64,000 nt of DNA from JBKPNX01 sp046732855 (GCA_046732855.1 JBKPNX010000064.1:5472-69471); one strand, 5' to 3'; counted from the stretch's first letter, positions 1-9,166 are shown. Numbers and translations: made by a program. Notes: generated by a model not told the origin, from the letters alone.

Positions 1-296
1 CGCTGCTCAAGTCGGGCAAGTCCGAGCGACAGCTGCTCGAGATTCTCCGGCGCCCCACGTTCGCCAAAGCCCCAGCCGCGATCGGGCCGGTAGGTCATCG
101 CCCAGATCCAGAGGAACGGCCAGATGACATGCAACGTGAACAGGCTGACCCAGCCGGCCACGTGGATCGCATCCTGATGCGGGTGGCTGCGCCGCTTGGC
201 GATTTCGTAAGGCACGTCGTGGATCGCGATGATCGCGTAAAACAGCGTGATCACCACGAAGAAGAGAATCCCGAGAGCGACATAGTCGAGGAACAC
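1..296 (-). CDS. DUF3302 (YiaW-like) inner-membrane protein, 3' end outside the window
   Basis: The reading frame starts at a GTG (294-296) preceded by GGGAGA and runs off the left edge, leaving 98 codons. The product opens VFLDYVALGILFFVVITLF, a hydrophobic segment, then has AIIAIHDVPYEIAKRRSHPH and AIHVAGWVSLF, followed by a second membrane segment FTLHVIWPFLWIWAM. This two-helix pattern with the IHDxPYEIAKxRxHPHQDAIHxAGW signature is characteristic of the DUF3302 family, typified by E. coli YiaW, which sits beside the HlyD-type adaptor YiaV. Here it lies 28 bases downstream of an adaptor gene on the same strand, so the two are probably co-transcribed. The biochemical role of the family is unknown to me. 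Confidence 0.85.
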   Translation of the reverse strand, partial: MFLDYVALGILFFVVITLFYAIIAIHDVPYEIAKRRSHPHQDAIHVAGWVSLFTLHVIWPFLWIWAMTYRPDRGWGFGERGAPENLEQLSLGLARLEQ

Positions 297-324
297 TTCG
301 GCATCTCCCGGCGGCGCGTCCGCC

Positions 325-1671
325 CTATTGAGCTCCAGCCGAGCGCGGCGCTGAGGCCGAGCCTGCACCGGATACCCGCGCGCTCGTGGCGCGCTGGTCA
401 GCGGCGCAGCCGATGGTCCGCTCCCCGCAGGATTCCTCGGCGAGGTGCGTGACGATGGAGCGGACCGGCCCGCCGATCGACCGCGGAGCCTTCGACCCCG
501 AGCCCGGCTGGAGAGCGGTCTGGCCGGCCGGTCGTGCCGGCGGCGCCTCGGTTGCCGCAACTGCCATGCCAGGTCGCACCTTCTGGATGCCGTCGACGAT
601 CACCTTGTCGCCGTTCTGAAGCCCGCTCTGCACCACCACCCGAGCGCCGTCCACGGCACCCAGCGTCACGCGTCTCGCCTCCACCTTGTTGTCGCCGCCG
701 ACCACCAGAACGTACGGGCCGGCCTGATCGAGCTGGAGCGAGGCCTGCGGCACCGTGAGGACCTTTTCGGGCTCGCCGCGCTCGACCCGCACTCCGACGA
801 ACTGGCCGTCGACCAGGACGCGCTCCGGATTGGGCAGCTCGGCCCGCACCGTTACCGTGTCAGTGCCGGGATCGACCTGGACGTCGAGGAAGTTCAGCTT
901 GCCCGGATGGTCGTAAAGCGTGCCGTCAGGCAAGGTGACTCGGACCACCGGCTCGCCGCCTTCACCGCGATGCGCCAGAAGCTGGCGCTGGCTGACCGGA
1001 AACGTGACGTAGATCGGATCCTGACTGACGATGGTCGCCAGTACGCCGCTGTCCGGCCCCACCAGATTGCCGACGCTGAACGCAGCGCGCCCGATGCGGC
1101 CGGCAATCGGCGCGTGAATCTGAGTGTAGTCGAGATTGATCTGCGCCTGCTCGAGCGCCGCCTGGGCCTCCAGGATCCTGGCCGCGGCCATCTCATCGGC
1201 GGCGCGCCGCTGATCGACTTCCGCCTGCGGGATGTTCTTGTTCTTGACCAGCTCCTCGCCGCGCCGCAGCTGCACCTGGGTATTGGCCCGGTCCGCCTTG
1301 GCGCTAGCCAGCTCGGCCTGGCGCTGGTCGACCACGGCCTGATAGGGGGCCTTCTCGATCACGAACAGGAGTTCGCCGTTCTTCACATCGGCGCCTTCCT
1401 CGAACAGCCGCTTCTCGAGGAAGCCGGTAACTCGGGCGCGCAGCTGCACGTCATCGACCGCGACCACGCGCCCGTTGAAGCCGGCGCCCGGCGTGACGTC
1501 GGTCGGCTGCACGTTGACCACCGTGACCGCCGGCGGCGGCGGCGCTGCCTCAACCGTCGAGGTTTCGCTCTGCTGCTCGCATCCTGCAAGCATCGCGGCA
1601 GCGGCGAGCGCCAGCAGCTGCGCCCGTTCCCGGGTTGTAGCCTTGACGCGAGAATCGCGAGTGCCGTTCAC
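325..1671 (-). CDS. RND efflux periplasmic adaptor lipoprotein (AcrA/MexA type)
   Basis: Membrane-fusion subunit that would bridge an inner-membrane RND pump and an outer-membrane channel. I place the start at a GTG (1669-1671) with a good GGGAGG six bases upstream; an ATG at 1773 is in frame but gives an unlikely leader. Residues about 15-31 form a lipoprotein signal ending in AMLAGC, so the mature protein should be lipid-anchored. The order is lipoyl/barrel-sandwich (VQLRARVTGFLEKRLFEEGADVKNGELLF), a coiled-coil hairpin, the second half-motif NLDYTQIHAPIAGRIG, then beta-barrel and membrane-proximal domains. The C-terminal 70 or so residues are low-complexity. No RND permease is adjacent, so its partner is either outside the window or the pump at 18347. 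The 448-residue length is slightly long because of the tail. Confidence 0.88.
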   Translation of the reverse strand: MNGTRDSRVKATTRERAQLLALAAAAMLAGCEQQSETSTVEAAPPPPAVTVVNVQPTDVTPGAGFNGRVVAVDDVQLRARVTGFLEKRLFEEGADVKNGELLFVIEKAPYQAVVDQRQAELASAKADRANTQVQLRRGEELVKNKNIPQAEVDQRRAADEMAAARILEAQAALEQAQINLDYTQIHAPIAGRIGRAAFSVGNLVGPDSGVLATIVSQDPIYVTFPVSQRQLLAHRGEGGEPVVRVTLPDGTLYDHPGKLNFLDVQVDPGTDTVTVRAELPNPERVLVDGQFVGVRVERGEPEKVLTVPQASLQLDQAGPYVLVVGGDNKVEARRVTLGAVDGARVVVQSGLQNGDKVIVDGIQKVRPGMAVAATEAPPARPAGQTALQPGSGSKAPRSIGGPVRSIVTHLAEESCGERTIGCAADQRATSARVSGAGSASAPRSAGAQ

Positions 1672-2086
1672 GTAATGCCTCCCAACTCCCCTATCGTTCG
1701 CCTTGGCGCGACCGGCGATCGGTTGCTGCGTCGGGGCGGGCGACCGCCTTAGGTCCTGGTCGGAGAAGTCCATGGTCCGCCTGGCGAAACCCGCCCAGAG
1801 TGTTGGGCCGGTTCGGCTCTAAGTTGTTGGTTGTCGCCCGCCGTGGTGCAATACTCGCTCGGCAAGCGCAATGCCAGAGGGTTCGCGTCCCGTTTTTTGG
1901 CGGCCCTCTTCACTCACGTGGCAGGGCGGAGCCCCGGCTCGGTCATCGACGCGAGAGCTAGTGATCCGGCGCAACAGCCGATCCGAGCTTGCGCCGGAGA
2001 CAAGCCGCCTTAGCCCAGCAGCTGGACAACAGCGCTGGGGCGCGGCATCCTTTGCTTACCTCTGATTCATGCCGGCGAGGCAGGCG
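1672..2086. other. Divergent intergenic region between two adaptor genes
   Basis: This 415-base gap separates two divergently transcribed adaptor genes and must carry both promoters. I see no convincing -35/-10 pair, palindromic operator or RNA gene, and the short frames across it have no recognisable product. Confidence 0.5.
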
Positions 2087-3079
2087 ATGGCTGGTCGCAG
2101 GCTTGCTCGATTACTTGCCGCCATCGCGATTGTGGTCGCCGTCGGCACGGCGTTTTGGTTCGCGACCCGGCCGCCAGGGCTGACGGTCCAGGGCGAGGTC
2201 AACGCCACCCGTGCGGACGTCAGCGCGAGGGTCTCCGGTCGCGTCCACGAGCTCATTGCGGATGTCGGCGATACCGTCGAGCGCGGTGCGGTCATCGCCC
2301 GCCTGGAGAGCCCGCAGCTCGAAGCGTCGCTCGCGGTCGCCGAGGCGGCGCTCGTGACGGCGCAAGCCGATCTGGAGCAGATCAACACGACCCGGCCCCA
2401 GGCTGTCGCAGCGCGCAGAGCCGAGCTCGCGGAGGCCGATGCCGAAGTCACCCTGGCCGGGGAGACCCATGATCGACAGGTCAAGCTCGTCCGGTCCCAC
2501 GACTCGCCGCAAGCCCTTCTCGACCAAGCCACGCGCGACCTGGAGACAGCCATCCGCAAGCGCGAGGCCGCGGACGCGGAGCTGCAGCTCGCGATCCGCG
2601 ACGCCACCGCCGAGACGGCGGTCGCCACCGCCACCGTCAAACAGGCCGAGGCGACCGTGGAGCAGTGGCGGACCGATCAGGCCGAGCTGACGATCCACGC
2701 CCCGATCCGGGGCCAGGTCACCACCAAGATCGCCGAGCTGGGCGAGAACTTCGGCGTCGGCGCGCCGCTCTTCTCGATCGTCGATCTCGATGATGTCTGG
2801 TTCACCTTCAACCTGCGCGAAGATCTGCTGGGCGGGCTCAAGGTTGGCGACGAGTTCACGATCACCGTCCCGGCGATGCAGAACGCCGAGATGTCGCTGC
2901 GGGTCACGGTGATCAACGCCCAGGGCCAGTTCGCGACCTGGCGCGCGACGCGTGCGACCGGGGATTTTGATCTGCGCACCTTCGAGGTGCGCGCCGAGCC
3001 GATCACGCCGCGTGACGGCCTCCGTCCGGGCATGAGCGGCATCGCCTCTTGGGATCGTCGTGGGACCGGCAGGCGCTGA
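2087..3079 (+). CDS. HlyD-family secretion adaptor (EmrA/YbhG/YhiI type)
   Basis: Inner-membrane-anchored adaptor of a tripartite exporter. I prefer the ATG at 2087 (MAGRRLARLL) because GAGG lies six bases upstream; an in-frame ATG at 2069 would add six residues. Residues about 5-25 form an uncleaved transmembrane anchor (LARLLAAIAIVVAVGTAFWF). Next come the first lipoyl half (VSARVSGRVHELIADVGDTV), a long Ala/Glu-rich coiled coil at about 75-200, the second lipoyl half (LTIHAPIRGQVTTKIAELGENF) and a beta-barrel. It overlaps the following permease by 20 bases, so the adaptor and the two ABC-2 permeases form an operon. This resembles ybhGFSR or yhiI-rbbA-yhhJ, except that no ATPase gene is present. 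Confidence 0.87.
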   Translation: MAGRRLARLLAAIAIVVAVGTAFWFATRPPGLTVQGEVNATRADVSARVSGRVHELIADVGDTVERGAVIARLESPQLEASLAVAEAALVTAQADLEQINTTRPQAVAARRAELAEADAEVTLAGETHDRQVKLVRSHDSPQALLDQATRDLETAIRKREAADAELQLAIRDATAETAVATATVKQAEATVEQWRTDQAELTIHAPIRGQVTTKIAELGENFGVGAPLFSIVDLDDVWFTFNLREDLLGGLKVGDEFTITVPAMQNAEMSLRVTVINAQGQFATWRATRATGDFDLRTFEVRAEPITPRDGLRPGMSGIASWDRRGTGRR

Positions 3080-4295
3080 GAGGCGCCGGCGCGCGGTTCG
3101 ACCTGGCGTAGCGCTGGTTTTCCGGCGCGAGCTGCGCTGGCTGCGGCGCCGGCCGGTCCTGTTGTTTTTTACGACCATCCTGCCCCTGTTTTTGATGTCG
3201 CTGCTGATGGTGGTCTTCAACGCCGGCCTGCCGACCGAGCTGCCGGTCGCCGTGCTCGATCGCAATGGCACGGACTTATCGCGCGCCGTGATCCGCATGG
3301 TCGACGCGACCTCGGAGATCGCGATCGTCGAGCAGGTCGACGATCTGGCGGAAGGCCGCCACCTGATCCTGTCGGGCAAGGTCTACGGCCTCCTGATGCT
3401 GCCGCTCGACCTGGAGCGCGACGCCTATGCCGGCCGCCGGCCCGAGGTCGTGTTCTTCTACGACAACCAGCACATGACTGTCGGCGGCATCCTCGCGCGC
3501 GGGGTCACCAACGCGGTCGGCGAAGCGGGCGCGGCCGTGCGCGTGGCCTTGCGCAACTCCCGGGGCGAGCCGGTCGAGCTGGCGCAAGCGGCGATCGCGC
3601 CTATCCCGATCCATCAGAACACCCTGTTCAACCCTGCCCTCAACTACGCCCATTTCCTGCTGGCGGCGCTCCTGCCGGCGGTGCTGCAGATCATCGTCGT
3701 CACGACTTCGGTCTATTCCGTCGGTCTCGACATCGAAGGCCGCTACCGTCTGGGCATTCTGCGCCGGCTGGGTGGCGGCCTCTGGCCGGCCCTGTTCGGC
3801 AAGCTACTGCCGCACACCCTCGTTTTCCTGGTGATCTACGGCCTCGCCGACAGCGTCCTCTTCGGCTATCTGGAGATGCCGCTCCGCGGCCAGGAGTGGC
3901 TCCTCGTGTGCGCAACCGTGCTCTTCATCTTCACCTGCCAGCTGCTCGGCACGCTGCTGGTTGTGGTGACGCTGCAAATGGCAACCGCGCTCAGCATCGC
4001 CGCGCTCCTCACTGCTCCGGCGTTTGGCTTCATGGGCATCAGCTTTCCGCGACTCGGGATGAACGCCTTCGCCCATGCCTGGGGCGCCCTCTTGCCCGGT
4101 ACCTGGTATCTGCAGGCGCGCGTCGACCAGACCATTCGCGGCACGCCGCTCGATCTGAGCCTGCCTCCGATCGTGATCCTGGCAGCGTACACGTTCGTGC
4201 TAGCGTGTTTGTGTGCGCTGAGGCTCGACACATTGCGACGCCGACGGCTGCGCCGTCTGGCGCATTTGGAGCTGGCGCTGGAGGCTGGTTCATGA
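3060..4295 (+). CDS. ABC-2 type permease, first of a pair
   Basis: Integral membrane subunit of the ABC2_membrane_3 type. It starts at a GTG inside the end of the adaptor gene; no better start exists before the first membrane helix. Layout: helix at about 29-50 (LLFFTTILPLFLMSLLMVVF), a large periplasmic domain with PVAVLDRNGTDLSRAVIRMV and VVFFYDNQHMTVGGI, then about five helices from residue 195 to the end. This one-plus-five arrangement with a periplasmic insert matches YhhJ/YbhR/YbhS. Its stop overlaps the next start as ATGA, implying translational coupling. The nucleotide-binding subunit that normally powers such permeases is not encoded nearby. Confidence 0.85.
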   Translation: MGPAGAERRRRAVRPGVALVFRRELRWLRRRPVLLFFTTILPLFLMSLLMVVFNAGLPTELPVAVLDRNGTDLSRAVIRMVDATSEIAIVEQVDDLAEGRHLILSGKVYGLLMLPLDLERDAYAGRRPEVVFFYDNQHMTVGGILARGVTNAVGEAGAAVRVALRNSRGEPVELAQAAIAPIPIHQNTLFNPALNYAHFLLAALLPAVLQIIVVTTSVYSVGLDIEGRYRLGILRRLGGGLWPALFGKLLPHTLVFLVIYGLADSVLFGYLEMPLRGQEWLLVCATVLFIFTCQLLGTLLVVVTLQMATALSIAALLTAPAFGFMGISFPRLGMNAFAHAWGALLPGTWYLQARVDQTIRGTPLDLSLPPIVILAAYTFVLACLCALRLDTLRRRRLRRLAHLELALEAGS

Positions 4296-5452
4296 GCTCG
4301 ATCGCGACGGTATACCGGCGCGAGCTCGTGCGGATCTTCGCGGTGCGGCCGGCGTTCGGGGTCTTGGTCCTGGCTCTTTGCGTCTATGCTGCGCTCTATC
4401 CGCAGCCCTATCTGGCCGAGACGCTGCGCGACGTGCCGGTCGCTGTCGTCGACCGTGACGGCAGCACCAGCAGCCGCGAGCTGGTGCGGCGCATCGACGC
4501 CACAGAGGCCGTGGCCGTCGCTCAAGTCCTGCCGGACATGGTGACCGCCGAGCGCGCCGTCTACGCGCGCCTCGTCCACGGCGTCGTGCTGATCCCGACG
4601 GATTTCGAGCGCGACCTCCTGCATGGCCGGCCCTCGCCCGTTGCCCTGTACAGCGACGCCAGCTACTTCCTGATGAACTCGCGGGTGTCCGGGAATGTCG
4701 CCGCTGCCGTGCGCAATTTTGCCACCGAAACGGAGACCTCCCGCTTGGTGCGCGCCGGCGTAGATCCTAGCGTCGCTGCGGCCGCCGCCGACCCATTGCC
4801 GCTGACCGCCGTGACGCTGTTCAATCCCCAGGCCGGCTATGCGACCTTCGTCCTGCCGGCCGCCTTCGTCCTGATCCTGCAGCAGACGCTGCTCATGGGG
4901 ATCGGCCTGCTGGCCACGTCGAAGGACGAGGGCGCCGCCATCCAACCGGACATACCGGCCGGCGCTGCCGCCACCATCTCCGGCAAGGCGCTCGCGTATC
5001 TCACGCTGCATGCAGTCCTTCTGCCCTGCTACCTCATCACGCTGCCGTACCTCTACGGGCTGCCGCGCCTGGGCAACGTGACCACCATCCTGGTCTTCGC
5101 GGTGCCGTTCGTGCTCGCGGTGAGCCTGTTGGGGCTGACCGTGCCCGCGGTGATGCGCACGCCCGAGACCGTGCAGCTGGCCTACGTGGCGCTCGGGCTG
5201 CCGCTGTTCTTCCTTTCGGGCACGTCCTGGCCAGCGGTCGCTATTCCGCCGCGCGTCGCGATGGCGGCCACCTTCCTGCCCAGCACCGCGGCGATCGACG
5301 GCTTCGTGCGCATCACCCAGATGGGAGCCACGATCTTCGACGTACGCACCCAGTATCTGACGCTTTGGGTGCTGGTGCTCCTCTACGGCACGGCGGCCAT
5401 CTGCCTGGAGACGTCCCGAAGGCCACGACTATCGAGCGCGCAAGCAACGTAA
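4292..5452 (+). CDS. ABC-2 type permease, second of a pair
   Basis: The start ATG shares bases with the upstream TGA (ATGA), so translation is coupled; longer in-frame extensions upstream are antisense-like shadow sequence. The 386-residue product repeats the architecture of its neighbour: an N-terminal helix (FGVLVLALCVYAALYP), a periplasmic domain with DVPVAVVDRDGSTSSRELVR, SDASYFLMNSRVSG and TAVTLFNPQAGYATF, and then C-terminal helices ending in TLWVLVLLYGTAAIC. PVAVVDRDGS matches PVAVLDRNGT of the first permease, so the pair probably arose by duplication and forms a heterodimer. The transported substrate is not evident. Confidence 0.85.
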   Translation: MSSIATVYRRELVRIFAVRPAFGVLVLALCVYAALYPQPYLAETLRDVPVAVVDRDGSTSSRELVRRIDATEAVAVAQVLPDMVTAERAVYARLVHGVVLIPTDFERDLLHGRPSPVALYSDASYFLMNSRVSGNVAAAVRNFATETETSRLVRAGVDPSVAAAAADPLPLTAVTLFNPQAGYATFVLPAAFVLILQQTLLMGIGLLATSKDEGAAIQPDIPAGAAATISGKALAYLTLHAVLLPCYLITLPYLYGLPRLGNVTTILVFAVPFVLAVSLLGLTVPAVMRTPETVQLAYVALGLPLFFLSGTSWPAVAIPPRVAMAATFLPSTAAIDGFVRITQMGATIFDVRTQYLTLWVLVLLYGTAAICLETSRRPRLSSAQAT

Positions 5453-5569
5453 ACTCCGGAGCAAGTCCGGCGCAGGGTTCCACGTGTTCGGAATCAAGAG
5501 CGTTTTGTGGTCAACTCCTGGAAAATCGCCACAGCACTCTGCCGTGCGATGCGGTCTTTCGACCGCGGA

Positions 5570-6001
5570 TCACCACCTGAGAAACATCCCGACGTCCCCC
5601 GGCATGCCGCCCGGGAAATCCATGATCTGGACGCGCACTTTGTAGCCTTGCGGCTCGAGCTCCTTCTGCCAGAACTCGTACGCGCACTTGGCGAAGCCGG
5701 TAAGAGTGTTCGGCCAGTCGGGCTCGAAGTTGTTGATCGCCCGCCCGCCATCCGTGCAGAACTCGCTGGAGAAGCGCAGTACCTGCACCTCGCGCTCGCC
5801 TCGCTCGGCGGCGCCGCGGATCACCTTGGAGAGACGCTCGAACACGTCCGGGTGGATCTCTCGCGCCATGAACGCGTCGCGGAGCTGGTGGTGCTCGTCG
5901 TCGGCCTTGCGCTTCTTCTCAAGCGCCTCCTGCAGCTTCTCCTTCTCTTTCGCTTCGGTGATTTGCCTCAGCTGATCAGGCGTGATCAGGCCCTCTGCCA
6001 T
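5570..6001 (-). CDS. Conserved hypothetical protein, about 143 residues
   Basis: Start ATG at 5999-6001 has GGGGAG seven bases upstream; eleven further in-frame codons upstream look untranslated. The N-terminal third is a charged helix (TEAKEKEKLQEALEKKRKAD), probably coiled coil. The C-terminal half is a compact alpha/beta region with FSSEFCTDGGRAINN, EPDWPNTLTGFAKCAYEFW and QIMDFPGGMPGDVGMFL. There is no signal peptide or membrane segment, so it is likely cytosolic. From memory, closely similar proteins occur in other Alphaproteobacteria, but I know no function. It is divergent from the PPK2 gene. Confidence 0.6.
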   Translation of the reverse strand: MAEGLITPDQLRQITEAKEKEKLQEALEKKRKADDEHHQLRDAFMAREIHPDVFERLSKVIRGAAERGEREVQVLRFSSEFCTDGGRAINNFEPDWPNTLTGFAKCAYEFWQKELEPQGYKVRVQIMDFPGGMPGDVGMFLRW

Positions 6002-6339
6002 CGCGCGACTCCCCGTGTTCTGACCGGACCGCAAAGGACACCAAGGCGGACAGGCCGATTCCTCCCATTATGCCGCAGCAACAGCGGCTCCGTCGAATCC
6101 TTCGGCGAGCGCGCGGATTAAATCTGGCGACCCGGAATCTGCTGGATCGCAGCCCCAGTCTGCTACTTCTCGTTCGTGTCGCCCGTAGATCATCGCTAGT
6201 TTAGAACGGTGAGTTATGCACCTGACCAAGCGTCGATCTGAGCTGCCCCGGTGTACCGGCCCTGCCGGTGACCGGCCTTGCGCTTTTGCGCTTGGCTCAG
6301 GTAACAGGATCTGCAGCGACAATTAGGAGTGTCAAAGAG
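6002..6339. other. Divergent intergenic region upstream of PPK2
   Basis: This 338-base stretch lies between a minus-strand hypothetical gene and the plus-strand PPK2 gene and should carry both promoters. There is a GC-rich imperfect repeat near 6250-6280 (CCGGCC/GGCCGG-like), but I see no recognisable regulatory site or RNA gene. Confidence 0.4.
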
Positions 6340-7182
6340 TTGGCCAAGGGCAAGAAAAGGAAGGATGTCGAGTCAAAGGCCTCCGCAAACAGCGTTGCCG
6401 CCCCGCAGAAGATGAGCCGTAAGGAGTTCGAGAAGGAGCTCTCGAAACTTCAGGTAGAGTTGACCCGGTTGCAGGCGTGGGCGGTGGCCGATGGCGCGCG
6501 GGTGATCGTCGTGTTCGAGGGGCGGGACACTGCCGGCAAGGGGGGCGTCATCAGTCGCATCATGCAACGCTGCAGTCCCCGCGTGTTCAAGCACGTGGCG
6601 CTGCCCACGCCATCCGATCGGGAGAAGAGCCAGCTCTATATCCAGCGCTACATCGCCCATTTCCCCGCTGCGGGCGAGATCATCCTGTTCGATCGGTCCT
6701 GGTACAACCGGGCAGGAGTCGAGCGGGTGATGGGGTTCGTCAGCGACGACGACTACGAGCACTTTCTCCGACTGGCACCCGCCGTCGAACGCGAGGTGAT
6801 CAACAATGGCATCATTCTCCTGAAGTATTTCCTGGACGTCAGCCAGGCGGAGCAGCGCCGGCGGTTCGAAGCTCGCATCACCGACCCGGTGAAGCACTGG
6901 AAGCTGAGCCCGATGGACGTCGAATCGGTGCGGCGTTGGTGGGACTACACCAAGGCGTATCAGGCCATGCTCGCGGCAACCGATACGCCCGCCGCCCCGT
7001 GGTACGTGGTGCCGGCCGACGACAAGCGGCGCGCGCGCCTGAACCTGATCAGCCACATGCTGAGCAACATCCCGTACCGGAAGGTCCGAGTGGATCTGCC
7101 ACAGATTCCCAAAGCTGCGCCGCGCCCCAAAGGCGCCGAGGAAGGCCTGCGGGCCGGGCAGGTCGTGCCCAATCTGTACTGA
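6340..7182 (+). CDS. ppk2: Polyphosphate kinase 2 (PPK2) family phosphotransferase
   Basis: Transfers phosphate between polyphosphate and nucleotides in the cytosol. The P-loop is FEGRDTAGKGG at about residues 63-73, followed by PTPSDREKSQLYIQRYIAHFP and the Walker B/lid region LFDRSWYNRAGVERVMGF, all hallmarks of single-domain PPK2. Later conserved pieces are KYFLDVSQAEQRRRFEAR and DPVKHWKLSPMD. I choose a TTG start at 6340 because AGGAG sits about ten bases upstream and the resulting 280-residue length fits the family. A GTG at 6268 would add an atypical 24-residue leader. Whether it prefers ADP or GDP, or makes ATP or polyphosphate, cannot be decided here. Confidence 0.92.
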   Translation: MAKGKKRKDVESKASANSVAAPQKMSRKEFEKELSKLQVELTRLQAWAVADGARVIVVFEGRDTAGKGGVISRIMQRCSPRVFKHVALPTPSDREKSQLYIQRYIAHFPAAGEIILFDRSWYNRAGVERVMGFVSDDDYEHFLRLAPAVEREVINNGIILLKYFLDVSQAEQRRRFEARITDPVKHWKLSPMDVESVRRWWDYTKAYQAMLAATDTPAAPWYVVPADDKRRARLNLISHMLSNIPYRKVRVDLPQIPKAAPRPKGAEEGLRAGQVVPNLY

Positions 7183-7250
7183 GCGCCCGCTGCCCGGGCC
7201 GTCCAGCATGGACGGCACCGGCGACCGCGGGTGCCGCAAAACCGCCGACC

Positions 7251-8117
7251 CTACGGCTCGCCATCATCTGGCGCCGGATGCCGCGCGAGCACGCAGCGCT
7301 CGATGCCAGCGAGATCACGCGCTCGCGCAATCATAGTGAGGCCCTGCGCCGCGAGCAGCGCGGCGACCGCCTCGGCTTGGCCGAACCCGATCTCGAGCGC
7401 GCATAGGCCGCCTGGCGCCAGCAGCCGGGCGCAGTCCGGCGCGAGCGCGCGGTAGGCTGCGAGTCCGTCCGGGCCGGCGACCAGCGCCGCCTTCGGCTCG
7501 AAATCGCGGATCTCGGGCTGCAGGCCGTCCCAGTCGCCCTCCGCCACATACGGCGGATTGCTCACGACCACATCGAATGCACCCGCCAGACCTTCGCCCC
7601 AGTGCCCTGGCCGGAAGTGCGCCCGCGCCGCCAGACCAAGCCGCTCGGCATTGCGCCCCGCGATCACCAGCGCGGCGGCGCTGTCGTCGACCCCGAGCCC
7701 GGTCGCCCGCGGCAGCTCGGACAGCAGCGCGAGCAGCAGACAACCCGAGCCGACACCGAGGTCGAGCAAGCGCAGCGCTCGCTTACGATCGGGCAGGCGC
7801 GCAAGCACCGCCTCGACCACGGTCTCGGACTCCGGGCGCGGGATCAGGACCGCCGGATCGACCTCGAAGCGCAGGCTCCAGAACTCCTTATCGCCCAGGA
7901 GGTAGGCGACCGGTTCGCGCGCGATGCGGCGTCGTACCAGCGCATCGAGGCGCGCCCCCTGGGCGGCGCTCAGCGTGTTCTGTTCGCCGGCGATCAACGC
8001 GGCGCGCACGCGCCCGGTCACCGCGGCCAGCAGCAGCCAGGCTTCCGAGCGGGCGCGCTCGATGCCCGCCGCGGTGAGTCGCGCGGCAATCTCGGTGGCC
8101 AGATCATGCAGGGTCAT
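7251..8117 (-). CDS. prmC: Peptide chain release factor N5-glutamine methyltransferase PrmC (HemK)
   Basis: Methylates the GGQ glutamine of release factors RF1/RF2. The N-terminal helical domain (MTLHDLATEIAARLTAAGIE, EAWLLLAAVTGR) precedes a Rossmann methyltransferase with LDLGVGSGCLLLALLSELP for SAM binding and the catalytic signature VVSNPPYV. The 288-residue length is normal. I use the ATG at 8115-8117, where homology begins; the 49 upstream in-frame codons look like untranslated leader. The usual partner prfA is not in the window. The gene is divergent from the patatin-like gene at 8222. Confidence 0.93.
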   Translation of the reverse strand: MTLHDLATEIAARLTAAGIERARSEAWLLLAAVTGRVRAALIAGEQNTLSAAQGARLDALVRRRIAREPVAYLLGDKEFWSLRFEVDPAVLIPRPESETVVEAVLARLPDRKRALRLLDLGVGSGCLLLALLSELPRATGLGVDDSAAALVIAGRNAERLGLAARAHFRPGHWGEGLAGAFDVVVSNPPYVAEGDWDGLQPEIRDFEPKAALVAGPDGLAAYRALAPDCARLLAPGGLCALEIGFGQAEAVAALLAAQGLTMIARARDLAGIERCVLARHPAPDDGEP

Positions 8118-8221
8118 GCGGTCCTTCAGTGTACCGACGACCTGTCGAATAACACGCGCGCGCGATGCCTCGGCGCGTACGAGGATGGTACAGAGAGCAT
8201 GGCCGTGAGGTAAGAAGCCGC

Positions 8222-9166
8222 ATGAGCGATCAGCGAGCAGTGAGCCGCGCGGGCGTGAAACCATCGTCGCGACGGCCGCGGATCGGCCTCGCGCTCGGCA
8301 GCGGCGGCGCGCGCGGCTGGGCTCACGTCGGGATCCTGCGCGCTCTGGACGCCGCCGGCGTGGTGCCCGATGTGGTCGCCGGCACCTCGATTGGCGCCCT
8401 GATCGCCGGCGTCCATCTCGCGGGCCACCTGCCGACCCTTGAGGCCTGGGCGCGCCGACTGACCAGGCCGCGGTTCCTCGCCTACCTGGATCCGCGCATG
8501 TCCGGCGGCGGTCTAATCGGCGGTCGGCGAATGCTGGCGTTTATGACGCGCCACCTCGGCGATCTCAAGATCGAGGACCTGCCGGTGCCGTTCGTCGCGG
8601 TCACCACCGACCTCACTACCGGCCATGAGGTCTGGCTGCGGGAGGGGCGGCTCGCCGAGACCTTGCGCACGGCGATCTCGTTGCCCGGCGTGTTCACGCC
8701 GGTGCGCCGGGAAGGCCATTGGCTGGTCGACGGCGCGCTGGTCAATCCCGTGCCGGTGTCGGTCTGCCGCGCGCTCGGCGCCGACGTGGTCATCGCGGCC
8801 AACCTCAACGCGGATCAGCTCGGCAAGCTCAATCTCCGCGGCCGCCGGTGGCGCCGCGCGGGCGGGCTCGAGCCCGACCTCCTCGAGCAAAGCCGCGCGC
8901 TCCAGGGGCCCGGCGGCACCATGTGGCGGCGGCGGGCCCGCAATACCCCGAGCCTGCTCAGCGTCATGGTCGCCGCCCTCAAGATCACCCAGGACCGGAT
9001 CACCCGCGCGCGGCTCGCCGCCGACCCGCCCGACGTCACCATCAGGCCCGACCTCGGCCACATCGGGCTGTTGGAGTTCGATCGCGCCGTCGAGGCGATC
9101 GAAACCGGCGAGCGCGCCACCGCCGACGCAGTCATCGAGCTGCAAGCCATCCTTGCCGATAGTTGA
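8222..9166 (+). CDS. Patatin-like phospholipase family protein (RssA-like)
   Basis: Predicted serine hydrolase acting on lipids. The oxyanion-hole motif GSGGARGWAHVGIL is followed by the nucleophile elbow GTSIGA and the catalytic-dyad aspartate in DGALVNPVPVS, the complete patatin set in the usual order. The region RPRIGLALGSGGARG is typical of bacterial RssA/NTE-like proteins. The 314-residue length fits. There is no signal peptide or membrane helix, so it is probably cytosolic or peripheral. Start chosen at ATG 8222; an in-frame ATG at 8165 would add 19 basic residues lying within the prmC promoter region. Confidence 0.88.
   Translation: MSDQRAVSRAGVKPSSRRPRIGLALGSGGARGWAHVGILRALDAAGVVPDVVAGTSIGALIAGVHLAGHLPTLEAWARRLTRPRFLAYLDPRMSGGGLIGGRRMLAFMTRHLGDLKIEDLPVPFVAVTTDLTTGHEVWLREGRLAETLRTAISLPGVFTPVRREGHWLVDGALVNPVPVSVCRALGADVVIAANLNADQLGKLNLRGRRWRRAGGLEPDLLEQSRALQGPGGTMWRRRARNTPSLLSVMVAALKITQDRITRARLAADPPDVTIRPDLGHIGLLEFDRAVEAIETGERATADAVIELQAILADS

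Noticed and set aside
445..1752. A 435-codon plus-strand frame opposite the first RND adaptor
   Set aside because: Mirror of a well-supported adaptor gene, with no recognisable domain.
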